DNA from: JADMIH01 sp035274425
Lineage (GTDB): Bacteria; Chloroflexota; Chloroflexia; QHBQ01; JADMIH01
Assembly: GCA_035274425.1 (NCBI GenBank)
Contig: DATEOC010000069.1
Span: 1-64,000 of the forward strand
Direction of reading: 5' to 3'
Length of the DNA: 64,000 nucleotides
The notes beneath the pieces were generated by a model. That model was not told the DNA's origin. It did not search any database and was given only the letters and a program-made list of their open reading frames with translations. Position numbers and translations under genes: made by a program. Below, piece after piece: positions 35,455 through 43,293 of the stretch. Each line of letters starts with the position of its first letter. Within the stretch, counting starts at the first letter, position 1.

Positions 35455-37332
35455 ATGAGTAAAATTCAAAATTCAAAATTCAAAACTGAGAATTCACGAA
35501 GTTACTGGTGGTACGTCCTGCGGCTGATATGCTATAGACCGGGGCTTTACCTTGTCAGTGGCTCGTTGGCGAGCACCCTCTTCTACCTATTTCCGTTGGT
35601 GCCTGGCCTGATCGTGCGGGGCGTCTTCGACAACTTGAGCGGAAGCGCGCCTGTCGAGTTCGGCGTATGGACGCTGCTAGCGTTTCTGGTGGGTGTAGCG
35701 GTTGTGCGGGGCGGCGCGATATTGGGTGCGATAGCTGCCGAGCTGACCCTCAATCTGACACACGCCGCTCTGCTCCGGCAGAACGTATTCGAGCGAATAT
35801 TGCACAGGCCCGGAGCGCGAGCGCTGGCGGCATCCGCCGGGGAAGCGGTGAGCCGCTTCCGGGATGACGTGCAGGTAATTGCCCACTTTATCAGCTGGAC
35901 GCTCGACCCTGTTGGGCAGGCAATCGTTACGGCGATTGCGCTAGTCGTGCTGGTAAGCATCGAGCCGTGGATCACACTGGTGGTATTTGTGCCCCTGGTG
36001 CTGGTGATAACGGTGGTCAACCTGGCATCGAGGCGGATACAGCAGTACAGAAAGGCCGCGCAGCAGTCGATAGGTGAGGTGACCGGCCTGCTAGGTGAGG
36101 TGTTCGGGGCGGTGCAGGCAGTGAAAGTAGCGGGCGCTGAGGAGAACGTTGTTAGCTACTTCAAAACGCTCAACGAGGCCCGCCGCAAAGCAACGCTCAA
36201 CGACATCCTCTACACGCAGCTACTGGGGTCTATCTCGGTGAACGCGGCCAATGTAGGGACGGGGGTGTTGTTGCTTATCGCGGCTGGGGCTATGCGCGAC
36301 GGGCGCTTCACGGTAGGCGATTTCGCGCTATTCGTGTCATATATCGCCTGGCTATCGCAGGTAATCAGCATGTTCGGAAATTACCTGACACAATACAGGC
36401 AAATGGGAGTTTCTATAGATCGACTGCTGACGCTCCTCCAGGACGACGAATCAGAAGGCAGAAAGCAGAAAGCAGAAAGGGCAGTAGGCAGTAATGATAG
36501 TCCAAAGTGGAATGAAGCGCTCGTGGCACATTCCAACACATATCTGCGCTCACCTTTACCCAATCTCCCTTTTACACCCAAGACAGAGCGGGACCGTCTG
36601 AGCAGGCTTGACGTAGCGGGGCTGACCTATACTTACCCTGATACGGGTAAAGGCATAGAAGGTATTGATTTGCACCTGGAGAGAGGTACGCTCACAGTGG
36701 TGACGGGACGTATAGGTTCAGGCAAGACGACGCTGCTGAGGGTGTTGCTCGGCTTGTTGCAGATGGAGTCGGGCGAGATAAGCTGGAATGGAGAGCGTGT
36801 TGAGAACCCGGCAACCTTCTTTATCCCACCCCGGTCCGCGTATACGCCCCAGGTGCCGCGCCTCTTCAGCGAGACGTTGAAAGATAACATATTGATGGGA
36901 CTGCCTGAGCAATCTGTAGACCTTCAGGGCGCGATAGAGCAGGCTATTCTAACGCGGGACATAGAGGAGCTTGAGGAAGATTTGCTCACGGAGGTAGGGC
37001 CACGAGGAGTAAAGCTGTCCGGTGGACAGGTGCAGAGGAGCGCGGCGGCGCGCATGTTCGTGCGCAACACCGACTTGCTGGTGATGGACGACCTGTCGAG
37101 TGCGCTTGACGTGGAGACGGAGCAAGCGCTGTGGGAGGGCCTCTTCCGCCGCAGCAACGTCACCTGCCTGGCCGTATCGCACCGCCGGGCGGCCCTAATG
37201 CGCGCCGACCGCATCGTGGTGATGAAGGACGGGCGAGTAGAAGCCGAGGGCACGCTGGAGGAGTTGCTGCGCACCAACGAAGAGATGCGGCAACTCTGGA
37301 GTAGCGAGCTGAAAGAGGAAGTGCACGCGTAA
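35455..37332 (+). CDS. ABC exporter half-transporter, second of the pair, with repeat-derived insertions
   Basis: 625 aa. Six-TM domain, then NBD with Walker A GRIGSGKTT, signature KLSGGQVQ and Walker B LLVMDDLSSAL: the Walker B glutamate is replaced by Asp (DDLSS), so one ATP site of a heterodimer may be degenerate. The start lies in repeat DNA and the first residues (MSKIQNSKFKTENSR) are encoded by AATTCAAAATTC repeats. The linker (~residues 331-345, ESEGRKQKAERAVG) is encoded by GCAGAAA-type repeats at 36449-36490. Confidence 0.9.
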   Translation: MSKIQNSKFKTENSRSYWWYVLRLICYRPGLYLVSGSLASTLFYLFPLVPGLIVRGVFDNLSGSAPVEFGVWTLLAFLVGVAVVRGGAILGAIAAELTLNLTHAALLRQNVFERILHRPGARALAASAGEAVSRFRDDVQVIAHFISWTLDPVGQAIVTAIALVVLVSIEPWITLVVFVPLVLVITVVNLASRRIQQYRKAAQQSIGEVTGLLGEVFGAVQAVKVAGAEENVVSYFKTLNEARRKATLNDILYTQLLGSISVNAANVGTGVLLLIAAGAMRDGRFTVGDFALFVSYIAWLSQVISMFGNYLTQYRQMGVSIDRLLTLLQDDESEGRKQKAERAVGSNDSPKWNEALVAHSNTYLRSPLPNLPFTPKTERDRLSRLDVAGLTYTYPDTGKGIEGIDLHLERGTLTVVTGRIGSGKTTLLRVLLGLLQMESGEISWNGERVENPATFFIPPRSAYTPQVPRLFSETLKDNILMGLPEQSVDLQGAIEQAILTRDIEELEEDLLTEVGPRGVKLSGGQVQRSAAARMFVRNTDLLVMDDLSSALDVETEQALWEGLFRRSNVTCLAVSHRRAALMRADRIVVMKDGRVEAEGTLEELLRTNEEMRQLWSSELKEEVHA

Positions 37333-37362
37333 ACCCACTTCAAACCCTTGGGGGTGAAAAAA

Positions 37363-37405
37363 GATAAAAATGCAGGTTTGGCGTAGCCAAACCTGCATTT
37401 TTATC
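37363..37405. terminator. Perfect hairpin between convergent genes, bidirectional terminator
   Basis: 20-bp perfect arms (37363-37382 and 37386-37405) with a 3-nt loop; the outer part is GATAAAAATGC/GCATTTTTATC, giving a U-rich tail in both directions. Lies between the ABC operon and the desaturase gene. Confidence 0.85.
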
Positions 37406-37420
37406 CTTTCTCAGGAGGGC

Positions 37421-38557
37421 TTATGCGCTACGTGATAGGCGCCTGTCACGGGCCACTTTACCGACCGTGTTCAGGCAGCTCATGATCTCGCGCACCGACT
37501 GGAAGACGCTCGTCTCGTAGTAGAGAATACCCTTCTCTGCGCAGAAGCGACGTGTGATGGCCGCGGCTTTGGCAAGATTGTTGCGGGGCATACTGGTAAA
37601 GCAGTGATGGACGGCCTGGAAATTGAGTCCGCCATAGAGGAAATCTACTATGGGGCCGCCGCGCACGCTCCGCGCCGTGATTATCTGCTTTTTCAAGAAG
37701 TCAATCTTCTCTCCGGGTCGTAGCATCGGCATCCCCTTGTGGTTGGGCGCGAAACCTGAGCCGATGAAGACCCCAAAGAGCGCCTGGTGTAGCAGTATGA
37801 AGCCGATCCCCGGCAGGAAGCCTAATATCATGGGTATGCCTACGTAATAGAGGACGTGGTGAAGTGCAAGCGTTATTACTTCCCACGCCTGGTACTTGAC
37901 CCTGTTGTTCCACAGGAACTTCATGCTGGAAATCTGGAGGTCGAACGCCGCCAGGATCAACATCGGGTAGAAGAAGAATGCCTGGTACTGGGCAATGAAA
38001 AGTGCTGCGTTGCTCTTCCCCTCAAGCTGCTCTTCCGAAAAAGCTACGAGGGGGATGTTTATGTCGGGGTCTACGTCCAGGACGTTGGGGTCGGCGTGGT
38101 GAGCGTTGTGCTTGTCGCGCCACCAGGAGATGCTCATGCCTAATAGGAGGTTGCCCGCGATGAGACCCAGGGCCATGTGCTGCCCTCGCTTCTTTGGCCC
38201 CGTAAAGATGGAGAGGTGCCCGGTGTCGTGCCCCAGGTAGCTCACCTGGGCGAAGACCAGCGCCATGTACGCGGCGCTGAAGATCCGCAGCCAGATGTTG
38301 TCTACCAGTATGAGGAGCACGATACCCGCGGCGAACATCAAGGCCGTCGATATCACCTTGTAGCTATAGTAGAGGGGCTGGGGCTTGAACAGCCCTTCGG
38401 CGCGTACCAGCTCTACGAGCGTAGCGTAGTCGCTCTTGGGCTTTCGTGCTGGGGCGGGGTCTGTGGAGGGTGTGACGCCTCGATCTGATGGAGCTGTCTC
38501 CTCTCGCGACGGCGAGAGAGGGAAGGGCATCGCTGGCGTTACCGGCGTGCTATACAT
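37421..38557 (-). CDS. Membrane fatty acid desaturase
   Basis: 378 aa from ATG 38557 (AAGGAG upstream). The three histidine boxes are visible: GHDTGH, HNAHHADPN and QAVHHCF, with four TM helices between. The arrangement is that of acyl-lipid/linoleoyl-CoA type desaturases that place a cis double bond in membrane fatty acids using a diiron centre. An N-terminal ~45-residue Pro/Ser-rich extension is not conserved. It is divergent from nothing obvious; the PadR gene follows upstream on the same strand. Confidence 0.9.
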   Translation of the reverse strand: MYSTPVTPAMPFPLSPSREETAPSDRGVTPSTDPAPARKPKSDYATLVELVRAEGLFKPQPLYYSYKVISTALMFAAGIVLLILVDNIWLRIFSAAYMALVFAQVSYLGHDTGHLSIFTGPKKRGQHMALGLIAGNLLLGMSISWWRDKHNAHHADPNVLDVDPDINIPLVAFSEEQLEGKSNAALFIAQYQAFFFYPMLILAAFDLQISSMKFLWNNRVKYQAWEVITLALHHVLYYVGIPMILGFLPGIGFILLHQALFGVFIGSGFAPNHKGMPMLRPGEKIDFLKKQIITARSVRGGPIVDFLYGGLNFQAVHHCFTSMPRNNLAKAAAITRRFCAEKGILYYETSVFQSVREIMSCLNTVGKVARDRRLSRSA

Positions 38558-38777
38558 GGCAAATTTCTCCTTGCTCGGATATAGGTCTGATGTCGAATGT
38601 TGTGATAGTGTTGCGCCTACCCGCAAGGAGAGATTAGCCGGAGCCATGTCATGGCCCCGTCATATATTTGCTAATTCGCGCCTTTTGAGGAGGTTGTATG
38701 GTCCACCGCTTAGACACCGAGAGCAGTCTGCCAGGGGTTGCAAATTCTCCGGCGGTGGCAGTATGTTGCCGGCCGCG

Positions 38778-39155
38778 TTACTCCGGGGGCTTGGTCAATT
38801 CACCTGATTCCCCTCCATTACTCCGAAGCTGCTCGATTTCGTGGGTAAGCCCCGTCCACTCGGAGGACATGGCAAAGAGGAGGCTTTCCCCGGTATCGGT
38901 GAGGCGGTAGTATTTGCGCGGCGGGCCGGAGTCCGACTCCTCCCACTTGCCGACGATGTAGCCATCTTTGTTAAGCCGCCTGAGGAGTGGGTAAAGCGTA
39001 CCTTCGGGCGCCGCGAGCTTCTCCCATTTGCCCAGGTGCGTAACCAGTTGGTACCCGTAATACGGCTGCTGCGAGATGAGGGTTAGCACGCAAAGCTCCA
39101 GCGTACCGCGCCGGGCCTGACTGATCCACTCTGTTGCGTCAAAGTGTGCTAACAC
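38778..39155 (-). CDS. PadR family transcriptional regulator
   Basis: 125 aa from GTG 39155 (a TTG at 39173 lies within the operator). Winged-helix pattern typical of PadR: RRGTLELCVLTLISQQPYYGYQLV, EGTLYPLLRRLNKDGYI, and GPPRKYYRLTDTGE. The short C-terminal helix places it in the small PadR subgroup. Its promoter carries a duplicated palindrome that is a likely autoregulatory operator. The desaturase gene downstream (220-bp gap) may be a target. Confidence 0.9.
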   Translation of the reverse strand: MLAHFDATEWISQARRGTLELCVLTLISQQPYYGYQLVTHLGKWEKLAAPEGTLYPLLRRLNKDGYIVGKWEESDSGPPRKYYRLTDTGESLLFAMSSEWTGLTHEIEQLRSNGGESGELTKPPE

Positions 39156-39169
39156 CCTTACATTGTAAC

Positions 39170-39200
39170 ACAAGGTATCTTGTTATACAAGGTATCTTGT
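39170..39200. promoter_or_regulatory. Double palindromic operator at the PadR promoter
   Basis: ACAAGGTATCTTGT occurs twice (39170-39183 and 39187-39200), 17 bp apart. Each copy is a palindrome apart from the G/T pair flanking the centre. On the minus strand a TATAAC -10 candidate (39189-39184) falls between and partly within the copies, so binding would block transcription of padR. Confidence 0.8.
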
Positions 39201-39344
39201 GTGGGATAATAGTCCTGATTTATAGAAGCCTATACCGAAGGGACAGTCCAGATTAGGTACTATGAAATTCAGTACGAAAGTGCCATTCACATTCCGGAGC
39301 GAGTAAGATATATTATTTGCAAGATCAACTAAGGAGCATAGCAG

Positions 39345-40946
39345 TTGAAAAGTAAAGTCTTAATATTGCTGGCATCTATTGGAATGTTCCTGGGCATCTG
39401 GTCTTGTGATAGCCCGCCAATTGCGCAGGTAGTTGAGCCTACAGCAACGAGTGTTCTACAGGCTGTGGAGGTTCCGACGCCAGTGGCACAAACGCCAAGT
39501 GCTCGAACAACAGACCATAGTCCGACACCAACCCCAACACAGACTGAAACCCCTACCGAAACTGCGACCATTCAGGCTTCTATTCAATTAATTACGCCTG
39601 AAGCAACAGCTGTAGCTGGCGCCGACCCAGACTTGAAGCCAGGGTTTCCCGTTGTGATAGGTAAAGCACCCAATTATTTCTCTTTAGTTGTGGGGAACAT
39701 AAATAGCAACCCTTTTGAAGAGATAGTTGCCCTCCCAGCTTTTGGCATGGAACCGAACGTTACAGTGGTGGAGCCCGATGGCTCCACCACAACTAGGTGG
39801 GCAGGTGGAAGCGGTGCTAATCCTCCTCTTGCACTCGGCGACTTCTCTAACGCCTCACCAGGTTTGGAAATAGTCTCCTATTTCATTAAGAAAAGAGAAG
39901 TCCAGAGAGCTCAACAGGAATGGGAAGCGGGCATAAGCATATACTCAGGGTCTGGTGATATTTTGCCCAGGTGGCCTATTACGCAACCATTTACAGGCCC
40001 GTTTGGGTTTAGAGGACCTCTTCACGACTTGGAGCCTCCGATTACTCTTGATCTAGATGGAGACGGCCTTGATGAAGTCTTCGCATACTGGAAATTCCTC
40101 AAGGCTGATGGAACGATAATTCCCGGATGGGAACGCACCCTCAGCTTCCCTGCAGTGGGAGACCTTGACCAGGATGGCAAACCCGAAATAATAGCGCAAT
40201 TCGGTGGATCAGTGCCATTAGCGGCCTTTCACATGGATGGTTCCCCTGCCGCCGGTTTTGTTCTGCAGTTGCCTGAAGGTTGGACAACTATGGGCAAAAA
40301 TCCCGTCATTGGCGATGTAGATGGAGATGGAGTACCCGAGGTATTAGCTGTAATCTATGATATGTATGAAGTCAGCATAGGGGATCCAAAAGAGTATCAA
40401 CTTGCAATAATTGCTGCGGATGGACACGTCAAGCACCTTAGCAGCTTCATGGAGGATCCCAACAATTTCATGGTCTTAGCGCTTGGGGACCTGGATTGTG
40501 ATGGGGCAGCGGAAATTGTGCTACAAACCGCAACGAAAGTATATGTTTGGAAAGGGGATGGGAGCACTTTTCCAGGATGGCCTCAAGAGGTAGGAGTGAG
40601 GACCTCATATTCTCCGCTCATTGGTGATGTGGATGGGGACGGAAAACAGGATATAGTCGTGCTTTCAACAAACCGTGGCCTAAGCGTATACAGTAGCAAT
40701 GGTCAATTGCTGCCCCGCTTCCCAAAGACATTTCATGATAGTGGCGCAAATATTGCGATTGCAGATTTAGACCGAGATGGACGAAATGAAATCATAGTAG
40801 CAGGAGCCGACCAAGACATTAATAGTGCTGTGTGGGTGTTTGACTTGCGTGGCCCTGGTCCATATGGTGATATTCAGTGGGGCCAATATCTCGGAGGCCC
40901 ACAGCATCATAGTAATTGGAAGTCAAGCAGCTATTGTTCGCGATAA
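39345..40946 (+). CDS. FG-GAP/VCBS repeat lipoprotein
   Basis: 533 aa from a TTG with AAGGAG upstream. Lipobox in MFLGIWSCDS, then a Thr/Pro-rich linker to ~residue 90. At least five calcium-binding FG-GAP-type loops are visible: DLDGDGLDEV, DLDQDGKPEI, DVDGDGVPEV, DVDGDGKQDI and DLDRDGRNEI, giving an integrin-like propeller outside the cell. Base composition is more AT-rich than the neighbours, so recent acquisition is possible. Confidence 0.85.
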   Translation: MKSKVLILLASIGMFLGIWSCDSPPIAQVVEPTATSVLQAVEVPTPVAQTPSARTTDHSPTPTPTQTETPTETATIQASIQLITPEATAVAGADPDLKPGFPVVIGKAPNYFSLVVGNINSNPFEEIVALPAFGMEPNVTVVEPDGSTTTRWAGGSGANPPLALGDFSNASPGLEIVSYFIKKREVQRAQQEWEAGISIYSGSGDILPRWPITQPFTGPFGFRGPLHDLEPPITLDLDGDGLDEVFAYWKFLKADGTIIPGWERTLSFPAVGDLDQDGKPEIIAQFGGSVPLAAFHMDGSPAAGFVLQLPEGWTTMGKNPVIGDVDGDGVPEVLAVIYDMYEVSIGDPKEYQLAIIAADGHVKHLSSFMEDPNNFMVLALGDLDCDGAAEIVLQTATKVYVWKGDGSTFPGWPQEVGVRTSYSPLIGDVDGDGKQDIVVLSTNRGLSVYSSNGQLLPRFPKTFHDSGANIAIADLDRDGRNEIIVAGADQDINSAVWVFDLRGPGPYGDIQWGQYLGGPQHHSNWKSSSYCSR

Positions 40947-40967
40947 TGTCTAAGGCGAGTAAAAGGA

Positions 40968-40991
40968 AAGGGCGACCAAATGGCCACCCTT
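40968..40991 (-). terminator. Terminator of the displaced sufB 3' end copy
   Basis: Imperfect stem AAGGGTGGCC/GGTCGCCCTT read on the minus strand, with a 4-nt loop and two mismatches, followed by TTCCTTTTA. It stands 22 nt after the stop codon of the sufB tail copy, the same relative position as the terminator of intact sufB (41587-41614). Confidence 0.55.
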
Positions 40992-41012
40992 AACATCCTA
41001 CGATAGCAGAAA

Positions 41013-41118
41013 TTACCCGATACTACCTTCCATCTGCAACTCGATCAGCCTGTTGAGCTCAATCGCGTACTCCAGCGGGATTTCCTTCGTGATTGGCTCG
41101 ATGAAGCCGTTGACTACC
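41013..41118 (-). pseudogene. Detached copy of the sufB 3' end
   Basis: 41026-41118 is identical (93 of 93 bp) to 41656-41748 inside sufB. Both copies then continue to a stop and encode the same C-terminus, LQMEGSIG, although the last codons differ at synonymous sites (GGT AGT ATC GGG TAA here, GGG TCT ATC GGA TAG in sufB). There is no start; identity ends abruptly at 41118. This looks like an original gene tail left behind when another tail was brought in. Confidence 0.85.
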
Positions 41119-41129
41119 TTTTGTCTTCG

Positions 41130-41297
41130 CTACCACCGCACGTCTATAGGATATTGTGTGAACACCTCATCCTGACTGACTAACACAATACCCTCGGTAT
41201 GTACCTGGTCCTGGCACAGGTCGAACGCCTTTGGTGATAGCCTGTTAGGTTGACTATCCCACCAAATGAACGTATGAGTGTCCAGCAGTAGCCTCAT
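41130..41297 (-). pseudogene. VapC-type PIN toxin with a large internal deletion
   Basis: 55 codons. The first ~30 (MRLLLDTHTFIWWDSQPNRL) match the VapC N-terminus including the first catalytic Asp; the last ~22 (TEGIVLVSQDEVFTQYPIDV, RW) match the VapC C-terminus. About 70 residues with the other acidic catalytic residues are missing, and the frame is preserved across the junction. The start overlaps the antitoxin stop by four bases (ATGA). It is almost surely not an active nuclease. Confidence 0.82.
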
Positions 41298-41536
41298 GCC
41301 TCTCCAAGCCAGAACTCGTCGGGTAGAGGCTCATCGAAGTCTTCGCTGGTCCAAATGGCGCCGGGATGTAGACCGGCAATGCGCTGTGGCCGCTCTTGCT
41401 CGCCATTCATCGGCACAATGCGGGCCAATGTTTTAGCACCGTCGGTAAGGATTACCTCAGTGCCTTCAGCCACCAGAGCTAACAATCTGGGTAATTGTGT
41501 TTGGGGGTCTCGCACGTCAACTGTTGTTATAGTCAT
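41294..41536 (-). CDS. Phd/YefM-type antitoxin
   Basis: 80 aa. MTITTVDVRDPQTQLPRLLA followed by EGTEVILTDGAKTLARIVP is the Phd/YefM DNA-binding fold, and the C-terminal tail (SEDFDEPLPDEFWLGEA) is typical for the toxin-neutralising segment of VapC-paired antitoxins. Strong ribosome site AGGAGGCGG upstream. Coupled to the truncated vapC. Confidence 0.85.
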   Translation of the reverse strand: MTITTVDVRDPQTQLPRLLALVAEGTEVILTDGAKTLARIVPMNGEQERPQRIAGLHPGAIWTSEDFDEPLPDEFWLGEA

Positions 41537-41586
41537 TCCTATATCCGCCTCCTACATGACGCTGCCTGCCACAATTATACAAGAAG

Positions 41587-41614
41587 AAGGGGTGGCCCAT
41601 GTAAGCCGCCCCTT
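41587..41614 (-). terminator. Terminator downstream of sufB
   Basis: AAGGGGCGGC and GCCACCCCTT (minus strand) form a 10-bp stem with one mismatch and an 8-nt loop, then CTTCTTGTAT. Located 29 nt after the sufB stop and before the antitoxin gene. Confidence 0.6.
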
Positions 41615-41642
41615 CCAGATACGAACAACAGATTGTAGCCTA

Positions 41643-43058
41643 CTATCCGATAGACCCTTCCATCTGCAACTCGATCAGCCTGTTGAGCTCAATCGCGTAC
41701 TCCAGCGGGATTTCCTTCGTGATTGGCTCGATGAAGCCGTTGACTACCATCGAGGTGGCCTCGTTCTCGGAGATGCCGCGAGACATCAGGTAGAATAGCT
41801 GGTCCTCACCGACCTTCGAGACGGTGGCCTCGTGCTGTATCGTGGTCGAATTGTTTGCCACGTTGATCGTCGGGTAGGTATCGGAGCGGGAGGTGTCGTC
41901 CAGCAGGAGCGCGTCGCACTTCACGTTCGCCTTGCAGTGGTGCGCGTCCTCCGCTACCTCAAGTAGGCCGCGATAGGTGGCGCGCCCCGTCCCCTTCGAG
42001 ATGCTCTTGGAGACGACGTTGGAGGTCGTGTAGGGGGCCTTGTGGACCATCTTCGCGCCCGCGTCCTGGTGCTGGCCGTCGCCCGCGAAGGCGATAGAGA
42101 GCACGTCGCCCCGCGCCCCAGGCTCCATCAGCCACACTGCGGGGTACTTCATCGTCAGGCGGCTCCCCAGATTGCCGTCCACCCACTCCATCGTGGCGTC
42201 TCGGTAGGCGGCGGCACGCTTGGTCACCAGGTTGTAGACGTTGTGCGACCAGTTCTGGATGGTGGTGTAGCGCACCCTCGCGCCTTCCTTGACGATGATC
42301 TCGACCACAGCCGAGTGGAGCGAGTTGGTGGTGTACGTAGGCGCGGTGCAACCCTCCACGTAATGCACGTAGGAGCCAGGCTCGGCGATAATCAACGTGC
42401 GCTCGAACTGGCCCATGTTCTCGGCGTTGATGCGGAAGTACGCCTGTAGAGGCACGTCCACTTTGACGCCTGCGGGCACGTAGACGAACGAACCGCCCGA
42501 CCACACGGCGGAGTTGAGCGAGGCGAACTTGTTGTCGCCTGCGGGGATGATGGTGGAGAAGTACTCCTTCACGATGTCGGGGTACTCACGCACCGCTGTG
42601 TCCATGTCGGTGAAGATGACGCCCAGCTTCTCAAGGTCTTCTCGCAGGGAGTGGTAGATTACCTCAGATTCGTACTGAGCGCCCACGCCTGCGAGGTACT
42701 TCTTCTCGGCCTCCGGTATGCCCAGGCGGTCGAAGGTGTTCTTTACCTCGGCGGGCACATCGTCCCAGCTTGTGCTGTTCCGGTCCGAGGCCTTCACGTA
42801 ATAATAGATGTCGGAGAAGTCGATGTCGTTCAGCCAGCCGCCCCATTGGGGCATCGGCTTCGCCTCGAAGAGGCGCAGGGCGCGCACCCGGAAGCGGGTC
42901 ATCCACTCCGGCTCGCCCTTCATCGCGGAAATCTCGCGCACTATAGCTTCGTCCAACCCCTTGCGGGACTTGAACGCGTAATTCTCAGGCATGGAGAAGC
43001 CATAGCGATAACCTTCTGTAGCAAGCCCAATCTCAGGGGTCTTTGTCTCAGCAACCAT
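41643..43058 (-). CDS. sufB: Fe-S cluster assembly scaffold protein SufB
   Basis: 471 aa from ATG 43058 (GGGAGGTTACTGAA upstream). SufB is the scaffold of the SufBC2D complex. Conserved blocks: SGGSFVYVPAGVKVDVPLQAYFRIN, SYVHYVEGCTAP, SLHSAVVEIIVKEGARVRYTTIQNWS, and the C-terminal LMSRGISENEATSMVVNGFIEPI. Genes for sufC, sufD and sufS are not in the window, so sufB stands alone, which is less common. Its last 93+ bp are duplicated 630 bp downstream. Confidence 0.96.
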   Translation of the reverse strand: MVAETKTPEIGLATEGYRYGFSMPENYAFKSRKGLDEAIVREISAMKGEPEWMTRFRVRALRLFEAKPMPQWGGWLNDIDFSDIYYYVKASDRNSTSWDDVPAEVKNTFDRLGIPEAEKKYLAGVGAQYESEVIYHSLREDLEKLGVIFTDMDTAVREYPDIVKEYFSTIIPAGDNKFASLNSAVWSGGSFVYVPAGVKVDVPLQAYFRINAENMGQFERTLIIAEPGSYVHYVEGCTAPTYTTNSLHSAVVEIIVKEGARVRYTTIQNWSHNVYNLVTKRAAAYRDATMEWVDGNLGSRLTMKYPAVWLMEPGARGDVLSIAFAGDGQHQDAGAKMVHKAPYTTSNVVSKSISKGTGRATYRGLLEVAEDAHHCKANVKCDALLLDDTSRSDTYPTINVANNSTTIQHEATVSKVGEDQLFYLMSRGISENEATSMVVNGFIEPITKEIPLEYAIELNRLIELQMEGSIG

Positions 43059-43170
43059 TTCAGTAACCTCCCGGTCCAATACCAGCACGCTCCGTGCCGC
43101 AACCACTTTGAACTATAAATCTTCCTTTTATTGTACAATGCTCTGTGTTACCCAGGTATGATACACGTTA

Positions 43171-43199
43171 AGTATACTCCATAAGTGCCCCTTTTTCAA
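43171..43199 (-). promoter_or_regulatory. sufB promoter
   Basis: Minus strand TTGAAA (43199-43194), 17-bp spacer, TATACT (43176-43171), about 110 bp before the sufB start. No SufR/IscR site was recognised. Confidence 0.6.
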
Positions 43200-43293
43200 T
43201 GTTTAGACAGCTTTAACTGATTTTAGTAGTTGGACGACGGACGGCGGACGGCGGACGGCAGACGATAACTTTGAACCTTGAACCTTGAAGTAT

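Noticed and set aside
38698..38910. 70-aa plus-strand frame with GAGGAGG upstream
   Set aside because: Despite the ribosome-like site, most of it is antisense to padR and the composition is not protein-like. Kept out, though the AGGAGG at 38688-38694 is curious.
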